Origin: Gemmatimonadota bacterium
GTDB taxonomy: Bacteria > Latescibacterota > UBA2968 > UBA8231
Assembly: GCA_026706505.1 (NCBI GenBank)
Contig: JAPOYQ010000051.1
Coordinates: 1 to 5,461, forward strand
Reading direction: 5' to 3'
DNA length: 5,461 nucleotides
The notes under the pieces were generated by a model. The model was given only the letters and a program-made list of their open reading frames with translations. It ran no database searches and was not told the DNA's origin. Positions within the stretch are counted from its first letter, which is position 1; every line of letters starts with the position of its first letter. Position numbers and translations under genes: made by a program. Below are positions 1 through 5,461 of the stretch, in pieces.

Positions 1-2512
1 CGGCGACGCGCTCTTGGTCGAGGCGGCGAATCTCGGCGGGGCCATCTACGGCCCGCACTTCGGCGACCGATTCGAGCGCGACTGGCACGGCGTAGGAGGC
101 CGGGCTGACGATCATCTGCTTGAGGTCGGCGACGGTCTGGCGTTCCTCGTCGAGCGCGCGGACCCGGATATCGACCTTGCGGTCGCGGCGCGCCAGCTCG
201 GTGGCGACATCGCCTTGCAGCTTGTTGCGCAACAACTCGCCGATATTCTGCACGGTGGTGCCCAGCTCGGCGACGCGCCGGCGGTCGAAGACGATCTGGA
301 CTTCAGGTTGGCCGCCGGCCGTACTCGAGCGGATGTCGGTCAGTCCGGGAATGGTGTGCATTCGCTCGACCGCTTCATCGGCCAACAGATCGAGGGTGCT
401 CAGACTGTAGCCGCGGATTTCTACCTCTACCGGAGTGCGGAAGGAAAAGTAAGCGGGCCGCGAGAATTTGAACTTTAGTTCGGGGATATTCCCGAGAAGA
501 TCGCGCACTGCTTCGATGGCCGCCTCTTCGCTGACCTCCGGCGCGAGCCGCACGAGGAGGTGGGCGGTGTGTTCCTTTTTATCTGCGGCCGTGCCACCGG
601 CTTGGGCGCTGCTGCCGACGAGGGAAAAGACCGAAGCGATGCCATCGAGACCGCGCACCTGCCGGTCAATGGCGGCGACTTGGACCGCGGTCTGCTCCAG
701 CGGGGTGCCAGCGCGCCATTCGAGATCAACGAGGAATTCGCCTTGGCTCATCTCCGGGATCAGCTCTAGCCCTAGGCTGCGCGCCCGTTCGAGGACTAAG
801 GCCCCTATCGCAATAAAGATGGCGATGACTATCAGGCGCCGACGCAGCGCCCAACTCAAAAGGAGCGGATACGCTTTGTTGAGCGCGTTGAAGACGAGGT
901 CGAAGAGCCAGTACAGCGGGAAGAGCAGAGTGGAGAAGACGCGGCCGGCACCGCGAGCTATGGCGCGGATCAGACGGATGAATAGCGCGGGCCCTTGGAG
1001 GCCGCGTTTGGGGCCAATCTCTTCCTTCTCGGCAATCATGCTCTCGAGGTTCAGCGACGAGAGCATAGGGATCAGCATCAAGGCGACCACTAGCGAGGCG
1101 ACCAGCGAATAGGTGACGGTCAGGGCCTGATCGCGGAAGAGCTGGCCGGCAACGCCCTCGACGAAGACAATGGGCAAAAACACGCAGATGGTGGTGGTGG
1201 TGGCGGCGATGACGGCGCGGCCGACCTCGCTGGCACCGCGCACGGCGGCTGCTAAGACATTGAGCCCTTGGTCGCGGTAGCGCTGCACGCTTTCCAAGAC
1301 CACAATGGAGTTGTCAACCAGCATCCCGACTCCCAAAGCCAGCCCGCCCAGCGACATGATATTGAGGCTTACGTCCGAGCCGAACATCAGGAAAAAGGTC
1401 GCCACCACTGAGAGGGGAATCGACAGGCTGATGATGGCCGTGCGGCTGAGGTCGCGGAGGAAGAGGAAAAGCACGATGACGGCGAGGATGCCGCCGATGA
1501 TGGCGGTGTTGAGCACCTCGTCCACGGACTGCTGGATAAAGATTGCTTGGTTGAAGACCACTTCCATGCCGCTGTCTTGGAGCAGCGTGGCATTCTCGGC
1601 GAGGAATTCGTCCAAGCGCTCTTGGACTGCCGCGCTGACTTGAACGGTGTTGGCGTCGCCTTCCTTGAAGACGGAGACCTCGACGCCCTCGCGGCCGTTG
1701 ATGCGGGTTACGAGATCGCGCTCGCGGTGGCCGCGGAAGACGCGCCCCACGTCCTTGAGCTTGATTGGCGCGCGGTCGATCTGGCCGACGACGATTTCGC
1801 CGATCTCGTCGATGCCTTGGAACTCATTGAGGGTGCGGACGAGGAACTCGGCCTCGCCGTCCTTGAGCATCCCGCCGGTTAGGTTGACGTTTTCCGCGGC
1901 GAGGCGGCTGGTGACTTGGTTGATGGAGATGCCGAGGTAGGCGAGGCGCTGGGCTTCGACTTCGACTTGGATTTCTTCTTCGAGGCCGCCGTTGATCCGG
2001 ACGGCCGCTACGCCTTCGAGACTTTCGAGGTCGGGGCGCAGCCGCTCTTCGGCGATGCGCCGCATCTCCATCAGGCTCAAATTGCCGTAAAACGCCAAGC
2101 GCATTATGGGGTCGAGCGAGGGATCGAAGCGCAAGAGGATGGGCTTGTCGGCGTCGCGCGGCAGGTTGGCCATATCAAGCTTTTCGCGGATGTCGAGCGA
2201 GGCAAAGTCCATGTTGGTGCCCCAGCCGAACTCGACGACCACATCTGAGATGCCCGGCCGCGAAATCGACGAGACGCGGACCACGTTGCTGACCACGCCG
2301 ACCAAGCCTTCGACCGGCTCGGAAATGAGGCGCTCGATTTCGAGGGGGGCCACGCCCTCGAAATCGGTGCGGACGGTGATGGTGGGATAGGTTATATCGG
2401 GGAGGAGGTTGACGGCTAAGCGCGAAAAGCCCACGCCGCCAAAGGCGATGATCGCCACCATCAGCATCGCCACTGTGACGCGGCGGCGAGTGGAAAACTC
2501 GACTAGTTTCAC
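1..2512 (-). CDS. RND efflux transporter, inner-membrane permease subunit (AcrB/ACR_tran family), partial at the window edge
   Basis: This is the proton-driven inner-membrane pump of a tripartite efflux system. It works with the adaptor encoded just upstream and an outer-membrane channel not seen here. I translated the frame from the GTG at 2512-2510 to the edge: 837 residues with no stop. Family members are usually about 1,020-1,060 residues, so roughly the last 200 (TM8-12) are missing. Residues 12-29 form TM1, followed by a periplasmic porter region with PDITYPTITV near 38-47 and NLTGGML near 210-216. TM2-TM6 lie at about 338-353, 360-377, 388-407, 430-450 and 464-485, and TM7 at about 560-574. 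A second porter half follows, with IPEMSQGEFLVDLEWRAGTPL after TM7. TM4 carries LGVGMLVDNSIVVLE, with D400 at the proton-relay position and N401 replacing the second Asp of AcrB. The pattern resembles drug-type (HAE) pumps, but the substrate cannot be told. The GTG overlaps the adaptor stop as GTGA, indicating translational coupling. Confidence 0.96.
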   Translation of the reverse strand, partial: MKLVEFSTRRRVTVAMLMVAIIAFGGVGFSRLAVNLLPDITYPTITVRTDFEGVAPLEIERLISEPVEGLVGVVSNVVRVSSISRPGISDVVVEFGWGTNMDFASLDIREKLDMANLPRDADKPILLRFDPSLDPIMRLAFYGNLSLMEMRRIAEERLRPDLESLEGVAAVRINGGLEEEIQVEVEAQRLAYLGISINQVTSRLAAENVNLTGGMLKDGEAEFLVRTLNEFQGIDEIGEIVVGQIDRAPIKLKDVGRVFRGHRERDLVTRINGREGVEVSVFKEGDANTVQVSAAVQERLDEFLAENATLLQDSGMEVVFNQAIFIQQSVDEVLNTAIIGGILAVIVLFLFLRDLSRTAIISLSIPLSVVATFFLMFGSDVSLNIMSLGGLALGVGMLVDNSIVVLESVQRYRDQGLNVLAAAVRGASEVGRAVIAATTTTICVFLPIVFVEGVAGQLFRDQALTVTYSLVASLVVALMLIPMLSSLNLESMIAEKEEIGPKRGLQGPALFIRLIRAIARGAGRVFSTLLFPLYWLFDLVFNALNKAYPLLLSWALRRRLIVIAIFIAIGALVLERARSLGLELIPEMSQGEFLVDLEWRAGTPLEQTAVQVAAIDRQVRGLDGIASVFSLVGSSAQAGGTAADKKEHTAHLLVRLAPEVSEEAAIEAVRDLLGNIPELKFKFSRPAYFSFRTPVEVEIRGYSLSTLDLLADEAVERMHTIPGLTDIRSSTAGGQPEVQIVFDRRRVAELGTTVQNIGELLRNKLQGDVATELARRDRKVDIRVRALDEERQTVADLKQMIVSPASYAVPVALESVAEVRAVDGPAEIRRLDQERVA

Positions 2513-3834
2513 TGGCCTCTACCCCTGCCTTCGCCCCTACCTCTACCTTCGCCCCTACCTTGCCCGCGCCCGCCGCCCTGTTCGCGCATTGCGCGCAGAA
2601 TTTGGCGCAAGCTGTCGGGCAAAGGCTTGCCTTGGCGGCGGTACTCGGCGATGATTTGGCGCAAGCTGTCGGGCAGGCCGCCGCCCTGCCAGCCGCCCCT
2701 ACCCCCGGGCGGACCGAAGCCTCCGCCTCGGGATTCAGCGGACTCTGAGGCGGCCAACTCTTCTGGGGTCGGTAGGCCCTCGCCGGCCAGCCGCACGGCC
2801 GCACCGTCTTTCAGGCCCTCGTGGCCAACGGTCACTACTTGATCGCCTTCTTTGAGGCCGGAGACGATCTCGATTTGATCGTCCTCGACAAAGCCCAACT
2901 CGACGGCAACCCGGCGCACCTTGCTGTCCTCGATGAGGAAGACGTCGTCCTCGTCAGTTTCGAGGATTAGGGCCTTCTTGGGGACAATCAAGGTCTGGGG
3001 CCGCTGCTCGGTAATAATGCGCACCGTGGCGAACATCCCCGGTTTGAGTAAGCCGTCGCTGGCGACTTCGAGGGTGACCTTGACGGTGCCGCTGGCGGGA
3101 TCGACCTCTGGACTAATCATGCGGATGCGGCCGCGGAAGCTCGTGTCGGGCAGGGCCTCGACCGCGATGGTCGCCTCTTGGCCGGGGTGCAACTGGTACA
3201 TGCGCTGCTCGGGCGCGAAGATGCGCACCAACAGCGGGTCGCGGTCGGCGATGACAAAGACTTCTTGATTGCCGCGCACTAAGTCGCCCACTTCGACTAA
3301 CCGCTGGGTGACGACGCCGACAATCGGCGCGGTAACGTCTGCGTACGCGAGATTGAGCTGGGCTTCTTCGAGGGAAATTTTGGCATTGTCCAAGCGGAGG
3401 TGAGCCGTGTCGTATTCGGATTGGCTGACCATGTTGCGCTCGTGCAGCGCCTTGATGCGGTCGTAGTTGGCACTGGCGTCGGCAAAATTCTGTTCGGCTT
3501 GGCGCAAGTTTAGGCGCAGTTCGTCCTTGTTGAGACGCACCATCACTTGGCCTTGACGCACTAGGTCGCCCTCTTCGGCCGCGAGCTCCTCGGCTAGGCC
3601 GGTCGTGCGCGCCAAGACGCTGACTCGGCGCTCGGCTTCGAGGCGGGAATACGTCTCGATGTAGGCGCTCATGTCGCCGCGCGTGACCTTTTCGCCTTTG
3701 ACCGGAATGGCCGCTGCTTCGCGCCCGCCCCAACCGCCGCGCTGGGTGCCCTGTGCTTCTTCCTCCTCCTCGCCACAGCCTAGCGCGAGGAGCAAGACGC
3801 TGCTGATGGACAGTGCATATTGGCGAGCGGTCAT
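2509..3834 (-). CDS. RND efflux periplasmic adaptor (membrane fusion protein), lipoprotein with repetitive C-terminal tail
   Basis: This protein links the RND pump to an outer-membrane channel and is anchored to the membrane by lipid. It is 441 residues, starting at ATG 3834. The signal peptide (residues 1-19) ends in a lipobox, LLALG-C20, and the mature protein opens with a run of five Glu. The domain order follows the HlyD/AcrA family: first lipoyl half about 70-101 (GDLVRQGQVMVRL), alpha-hairpin about 104-164, second lipoyl half about 165-197 (DVTAPIVGVV, then VEVGDLV), beta-barrel about 200-275 (GLLKPGMFATVRI), and membrane-proximal domain about 280-350. After residue 353 comes an atypical tail: a Gly-rich linker, two 18-residue repeats beginning LPDSLRQI (387-404, 405-422), and a Gly/Arg tail (423-441). 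The ribosome site is weak (AGGA about 10 bases before the ATG). It is the first gene of the efflux operon and lies under two tandem promoters. The family call is firm; the role of the tail is unknown. Confidence 0.95.
   Translation of the reverse strand: MTARQYALSISSVLLLALGCGEEEEEAQGTQRGGWGGREAAAIPVKGEKVTRGDMSAYIETYSRLEAERRVSVLARTTGLAEELAAEEGDLVRQGQVMVRLNKDELRLNLRQAEQNFADASANYDRIKALHERNMVSQSEYDTAHLRLDNAKISLEEAQLNLAYADVTAPIVGVVTQRLVEVGDLVRGNQEVFVIADRDPLLVRIFAPEQRMYQLHPGQEATIAVEALPDTSFRGRIRMISPEVDPASGTVKVTLEVASDGLLKPGMFATVRIITEQRPQTLIVPKKALILETDEDDVFLIEDSKVRRVAVELGFVEDDQIEIVSGLKEGDQVVTVGHEGLKDGAAVRLAGEGLPTPEELAASESAESRGGGFGPPGGRGGWQGGGLPDSLRQIIAEYRRQGKPLPDSLRQILRAMREQGGGRGQGRGEGRGRGEGRGRGQ
2512..2571 (-). 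repeat. 18-bp-period tandem repeat encoding the Arg/Gly-rich C-terminus of the adaptor
   Basis: The 15-base block CCTTCGCCCCTACCT (plus strand) occurs at 2528-2542 and again at 2546-2560, an 18-bp period, inside a longer low-complexity stretch. On the coding strand it reads as GRGEGR-type hexapeptides. The coding strand is purine-rich, with several AGG/GAGG-like runs, the last just before the GTG start of the pump gene. Confidence 0.8.
2569..2676 (-). repeat. 54-bp tandem repeat encoding two 18-residue LPDSLRQI units
   Basis: Two adjacent 54-bp units encode residues 387-404 (LPDSLRQIIAEYRRQGKP) and 405-422 (LPDSLRQILRAMREQGGG) of the adaptor. A 22-base identical core lies at plus-strand positions 2600-2621 and 2654-2675. 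Each unit looks like a Pro-capped amphipathic helix. The units diverge after their first eight residues, so the duplication is old or only its start is constrained. Confidence 0.85.
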
Positions 3835-3900
3835 CTGGAGCAGGTCCTAGTTGTATGTGTTTTGTCCACGGGATTCCTTTCTTTGGCGGGTGTCGCCGAG

Positions 3901-3929
3901 AGTATAGATGCGGTCCCGATCTTTGTCAA
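3901..3929 (-). promoter_or_regulatory. Promoter P1 for the adaptor-pump operon
   Basis: Read leftward: TTGACA (3929-3924), a 17-base spacer, then TATACT (3906-3901). That is a perfect -35, an optimal spacer and a 5/6 -10 for a sigma70-type promoter. The predicted start point is about 3894, giving a leader of roughly 60 bases before the adaptor ATG. Confidence 0.8.
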
Positions 3930-3930
3930 T

Positions 3931-3950
3931 AGAACTGACTGGTCAGTTCT
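3931..3950. promoter_or_regulatory. TetR-type operator, copy 1
   Basis: AGAACTGACTGGTCAGTTCT is an inverted repeat with 9-bp arms (AGAACTGAC / GTCAGTTCT) around a TG centre. The ACTGAC-N2-GTCAGT core resembles operators of TetR/AcrR-family repressors, which often control RND efflux operons. It abuts the -35 box of promoter P1 (one base away) and covers the predicted start point of promoter P2. A bound repressor could therefore block both. The regulator is inferred; no such gene is in the window. Confidence 0.75.
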
Positions 3951-3953
3951 CAA

Positions 3954-3982
3954 AATATAGATGCGGTCCCGATCTTTGTCAA
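3954..3982 (-). promoter_or_regulatory. Promoter P2 for the adaptor-pump operon
   Basis: Read leftward: TTGACA (3982-3977), a 17-base spacer, then TATATT (3959-3954). It is the second-copy equivalent of P1, with the last two -10 bases supplied by the five-base inter-repeat spacer. The predicted start point, about 3947, falls inside operator copy 1. Confidence 0.75.
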
Positions 3983-3983
3983 T

Positions 3984-4003
3984 AGAACTGACTGGTCAGT
4001 TCT
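3984..4003. promoter_or_regulatory. TetR-type operator, copy 2
   Basis: This is the same 20-bp palindrome as copy 1, centred 53 bp away (about five helical turns). It sits one base upstream of the -35 box of promoter P2. It is over 110 bp upstream of the -10 box proposed for the rightward genes, so direct control of those genes by simple occlusion is unlikely. Confidence 0.72.
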
Positions 4004-4092
4004 GATTAGCTGAATTACCTATTAGACCATCGATTGATTCTATTCATTCCCGTGCGTTTTCATTTTTTTGTGCCGCTGCCGTCCCGTTCACT
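4004..4092. other. AT-rich spacer between divergent transcription units
   Basis: This part of the intergenic region is richer in A and T than the flanking genes and includes a seven-T run near 4064-4070. I see no convincing gene, RNA or terminator hairpin. The part next to operator copy 2 lies upstream of promoter P2 and could act as an AT-rich upstream element, but this is weak inference. Confidence 0.4.
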
Positions 4093-4122
4093 TTTGCAGG
4101 CCGTGGCCACAGCCCCTATAAT
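4093..4122 (+). promoter_or_regulatory. Probable promoter for the rightward lipoprotein/oxidoreductase genes
   Basis: A perfect TATAAT lies at 4117-4122. The best -35 match is weak: TTTGCA at 4093-4098 with an 18-base spacer, or TTGCAG at 4094-4099 with 17. The predicted start is about 4129, leaving a leader of roughly 35 bases to the ATG at 4164. The strong -10 and location support it; the poor -35 may mean low activity or an activator. Confidence 0.5.
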
Positions 4123-4150
4123 TGGCCGTGTGCAAAAGACTCAAACCGAA

Positions 4151-4156
4151 AAGGAG
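4151..4156 (+). promoter_or_regulatory. Ribosome binding site of the BFN-domain lipoprotein
   Basis: AAGGAG lies seven bases before ATG 4164. It decides the start: a possible TTG at 4122 in the same frame would add 14 residues before the signal peptide, has no such site and overlaps the -10 box. Confidence 0.85.
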
Positions 4157-4163
4157 CAATATA

Positions 4164-4631
4164 ATGAAACGGCTCCTCGTGGCCTTGGCGGCCCTTGCAA
4201 TGGCAGCCTGTGGCCGAGAACCCCCTGCTGACCTCATTCCCGCCAAAATTGTCGATGTGCGCGACTTTGGTGCCGATGGGGTAGCTGTCGTGCTTAAAGG
4301 CGACGATGTGCCGCCGTTGCCTATCATCATCGGCCATTGCGAGGCGCGGGCGTTGGTCGGGGCCATGCGGGAAGAGGATTTCCCGCGCCCGCTCGCGTAC
4401 GATCTGTTGGAAGCGATGCTGGAGAAACTGCAAGGCGAGGTGCAGCACCTCGTCGTCCACAGCATCAAGGACAACACCTTTCACGCCAACTTGTACATTG
4501 AGACCGAGGCTGGCGAGTGGGTGCTCGATTGCCGACCTAGCGACGGCATGGTGCTGGTGACGCGCCTCGGAGCGCCCATTTACTTGCGGCCGCGGCTGTT
4601 TGAACCCAAAGACCTGAGTCCACAGGTATAA
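4164..4631 (+). CDS. BFN/DUF151 (bifunctional nuclease family) domain lipoprotein
   Basis: The protein has 155 residues. The signal peptide MKRLLVALAALAMAA is followed by Cys16, a good lipobox, so the product is predicted to be exported and lipid-anchored. Residues about 26-145 match the BFN (DUF151) domain: LPIIIGHCEARAL (52-64), FPRPLAYDLLEAML (73-86), DNTFHANLYIE (103-113), and the hallmark LDCRPSDGMVL (121-131) with GAPIYL (136-141). The family name comes from plant proteins reported with DNase and RNase activity; activity of bacterial members is not well defined, so nuclease function here is only possible. The usual RPSDAxxLA signature reads RPSDGMVLV. The domain fills nearly the whole mature protein and no UVR segment is present. 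The next gene begins 23 bases downstream on the same strand, suggesting co-transcription. Family call is strong; function is unknown. Confidence 0.9.
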   Translation: MKRLLVALAALAMAACGREPPADLIPAKIVDVRDFGADGVAVVLKGDDVPPLPIIIGHCEARALVGAMREEDFPRPLAYDLLEAMLEKLQGEVQHLVVHSIKDNTFHANLYIETEAGEWVLDCRPSDGMVLVTRLGAPIYLRPRLFEPKDLSPQV

Positions 4632-4642
4632 CCACCAACCGC

Positions 4643-4649
4643 GAGGAGG
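4643..4649 (+). promoter_or_regulatory. Ribosome binding site of the Gfo/Idh/MocA oxidoreductase
   Basis: GAGGAGG is a strong Shine-Dalgarno match five bases before GTG 4655. It supports the GTG start, which also places the Rossmann motif at the expected N-terminal position. Confidence 0.85.
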
Positions 4650-4654
4650 ATACT

Positions 4655-5461
4655 GTGGCCTATCGCGTCGGCCTCGTGGGCACGGGTGGCATCGCCCGCG
4701 CTCACGGCAAGGCCTGCCAGCGGATCGCCGAAGCCGAACTCGTCGCTATCTGCGACGTGTCCGAGGAACAGCTAGCGCGCTACGGCGAGGAGTTTGGCGT
4801 TGCAGCGCGCTATACTGAGCTCGACGCCATGCTCCACGAGGCCGAGCTCGACATTGCCATCATTTGCACTTGGGGCGCTTTTCACGCGGAGACTGGGATT
4901 CAGATCTGCGATTCGGGGCGGGTAAAAGCCGTGCTCTGCGAAAAGCCCTTCACCCAAAACGCCGCCGAAGCAGCGGCCTTTGCTGAAGCCGGCAGGAAAA
5001 ACCGCGTCCTCGTAGCCGAAGCGTTTAAGTTTCGCCATCACCCCATGCACTTGCGGGCCAAGGCCATGCTCGACGCCGGTGAGATCGGCGACTTGGTCGG
5101 CGTGCGGAGCACGTTTTGCACCAGTTCAGGGGCCTCGCTCCAAGAGCGCACGCCCGAGTCGAATTGGCGCTTCAATAAGGCCAAAGGTGGCGGCAGTATC
5201 TACGACTTGGCCTGCTACAACGTTCACCACGCGCGGTTCATATTTGGCGAGGAGCCGGAGCGGGTGTTTGCCGCACAACAGTTGGGCTTGGAGACCGACG
5301 ATGCCGCGTCGATTGTGCTCGTCTTTTCCGAGGGCCGCACTGCGCAGATCTCTGTGGGTTTTAATACGTTTAGTTCGCAGTACGCGGAAATTTCCGGACA
5401 TCGCGCGATGCTGCGGCTAGATCAGGTGTGGAACAACGAGAATCACGCGGTGACCATCTAG
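4655..5461 (+). CDS. Gfo/Idh/MocA-family NAD(P)-dependent oxidoreductase, C-terminally short
   Basis: This is a predicted cytoplasmic dehydrogenase or reductase of the glucose-fructose oxidoreductase/inositol dehydrogenase family, acting on a sugar, polyol or similar substrate that cannot be named from sequence. It has 268 residues from GTG. The N-terminal Rossmann domain (1-120) carries VGLVGTGGIARAH (5-17) with the GxGxxA/G cofactor loop, CD at 33-34 at the end of strand 2, and the family CEKPF motif (95-99) with Lys97. The C-terminal domain shows GGGSIYDLACYNVHHARFIFG (178-198), where Tyr188 takes the place of the His found in many members, as in GFOR-like proteins. The TAG stop is the last three bases of the window, just after GHRAMLRLDQVWNNENHAVTI. 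Relatives usually have about 320-390 residues, so the final strands and helix seem absent. Either a nonsense change, a natural short form, or an assembly or window-edge effect could explain this. Confidence 0.9.
   Translation: MAYRVGLVGTGGIARAHGKACQRIAEAELVAICDVSEEQLARYGEEFGVAARYTELDAMLHEAELDIAIICTWGAFHAETGIQICDSGRVKAVLCEKPFTQNAAEAAAFAEAGRKNRVLVAEAFKFRHHPMHLRAKAMLDAGEIGDLVGVRSTFCTSSGASLQERTPESNWRFNKAKGGGSIYDLACYNVHHARFIFGEEPERVFAAQQLGLETDDAASIVLVFSEGRTAQISVGFNTFSSQYAEISGHRAMLRLDQVWNNENHAVTI

Larger units (their letters stand above)
3903..4003. repeat. Perfect 48-bp direct repeat in the divergent intergenic region
   Basis: Copy 1 is 3903-3950 and copy 2 is 3956-4003, identical over all 48 bases and separated by five bases (3951-3955), giving a 53-bp period. 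Each copy contains a leftward promoter and a 20-bp palindrome. The flanking sequence does not match, so the duplication covers just this regulatory cassette. No terminal inverted repeats or transposase suggest a mobile origin. Confidence 0.97.

Noticed and set aside
14..2390. Several long plus-strand open frames (for example 468-1112 and 1547-1882)
   Set aside because: They lie antisense to the RND pump, whose frame I translated without a break and which has clear family motifs. Their translations are Arg/Ser- or Asp/Ala-rich shadows without recognisable motifs.
2175..2804. A 209-codon minus-strand frame overlapping the adaptor-pump junction
   Set aside because: It is a different frame across two well-supported genes; its length comes from GC-rich codon bias and the repetitive adaptor tail.
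3113..3733. A 206-codon minus-strand frame inside the adaptor gene
   Set aside because: Out-of-frame shadow with Arg/His-rich composition; the adaptor frame has all expected domains.
3885..3897. Small hairpin in the adaptor leader (GGCG / CGCC with a five-base loop)
   Set aside because: A four-base stem is too short to claim as a terminator or attenuator, and no T-run follows on the minus strand.
3923..3961. Rightward promoter within the direct repeats (TTGTCA on the plus strand)
   Set aside because: No -10 box lies at an acceptable distance; the nearest TATA-like sequence is about 27 bases away.
3903..4003. CRISPR array or mobile-element ends
   Set aside because: Only two repeat copies with a five-base spacer, no transposase, and the repeats are fully explained by promoter plus operator elements.
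4034..4231. Possible 65-residue plus-strand small protein upstream of the lipoprotein
   Set aside because: No ribosome site, it overlaps the lipoprotein start in another frame, and it runs through the promoter region.
4088..4484. Minus-strand frames opposite the BFN-domain gene
   Set aside because: They have no family features and mirror the codon pattern of the well-supported lipoprotein gene.

Overview
The window looks like chromosomal DNA of a diderm (Gram-negative-type) bacterium. Coding DNA is GC-rich, two proteins carry lipoprotein signal peptides, and there is an RND efflux system that needs two membranes. The exact lineage cannot be read from the sequence. The gene mix and the unusual tail on the adaptor would fit an uncultured environmental phylum, but that is only a guess.

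Left part, minus strand (1-3834): an efflux operon. The promoter-proximal gene is an RND periplasmic adaptor (membrane fusion protein, 3834 to 2509), a lipoprotein with a repetitive, Gly/Arg-rich C-terminal tail. Its stop overlaps the GTG start of the RND inner-membrane pump (2512 to 1) by four bases (GTGA). The pump frame is open to the window edge and covers 837 residues, so the last part (TM8-12) lies outside. Every long plus-strand reading frame across this part is an antisense shadow.

Middle (3835-4163): an AT-richer divergent regulatory region. Its main feature is a perfect 48-bp direct repeat (3903-3950 and 3956-4003). Each copy holds a near-consensus sigma70 promoter pointing at the adaptor gene and, just upstream, a 20-bp TetR-type palindrome. 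No regulator gene is present. A separate TATAAT box (4117-4122) probably serves the rightward genes.

Right part, plus strand (4164-5461): a 155-residue lipoprotein made of a BFN/DUF151 (bifunctional nuclease family) domain, then 23 bases later a Gfo/Idh/MocA-type NAD(P)-dependent oxidoreductase. The latter ends at a TAG that is the last base triplet of the window and is shorter than its family. The two probably form a unit divergent from the efflux operon. A functional link between the two units is not shown by the sequence.

The most noteworthy items are the duplicated promoter/operator cassette, the 18-residue tandem repeat plus RG tail on the adaptor, and the lipid-anchored BFN domain. No clear evidence of a wholly new system was found.
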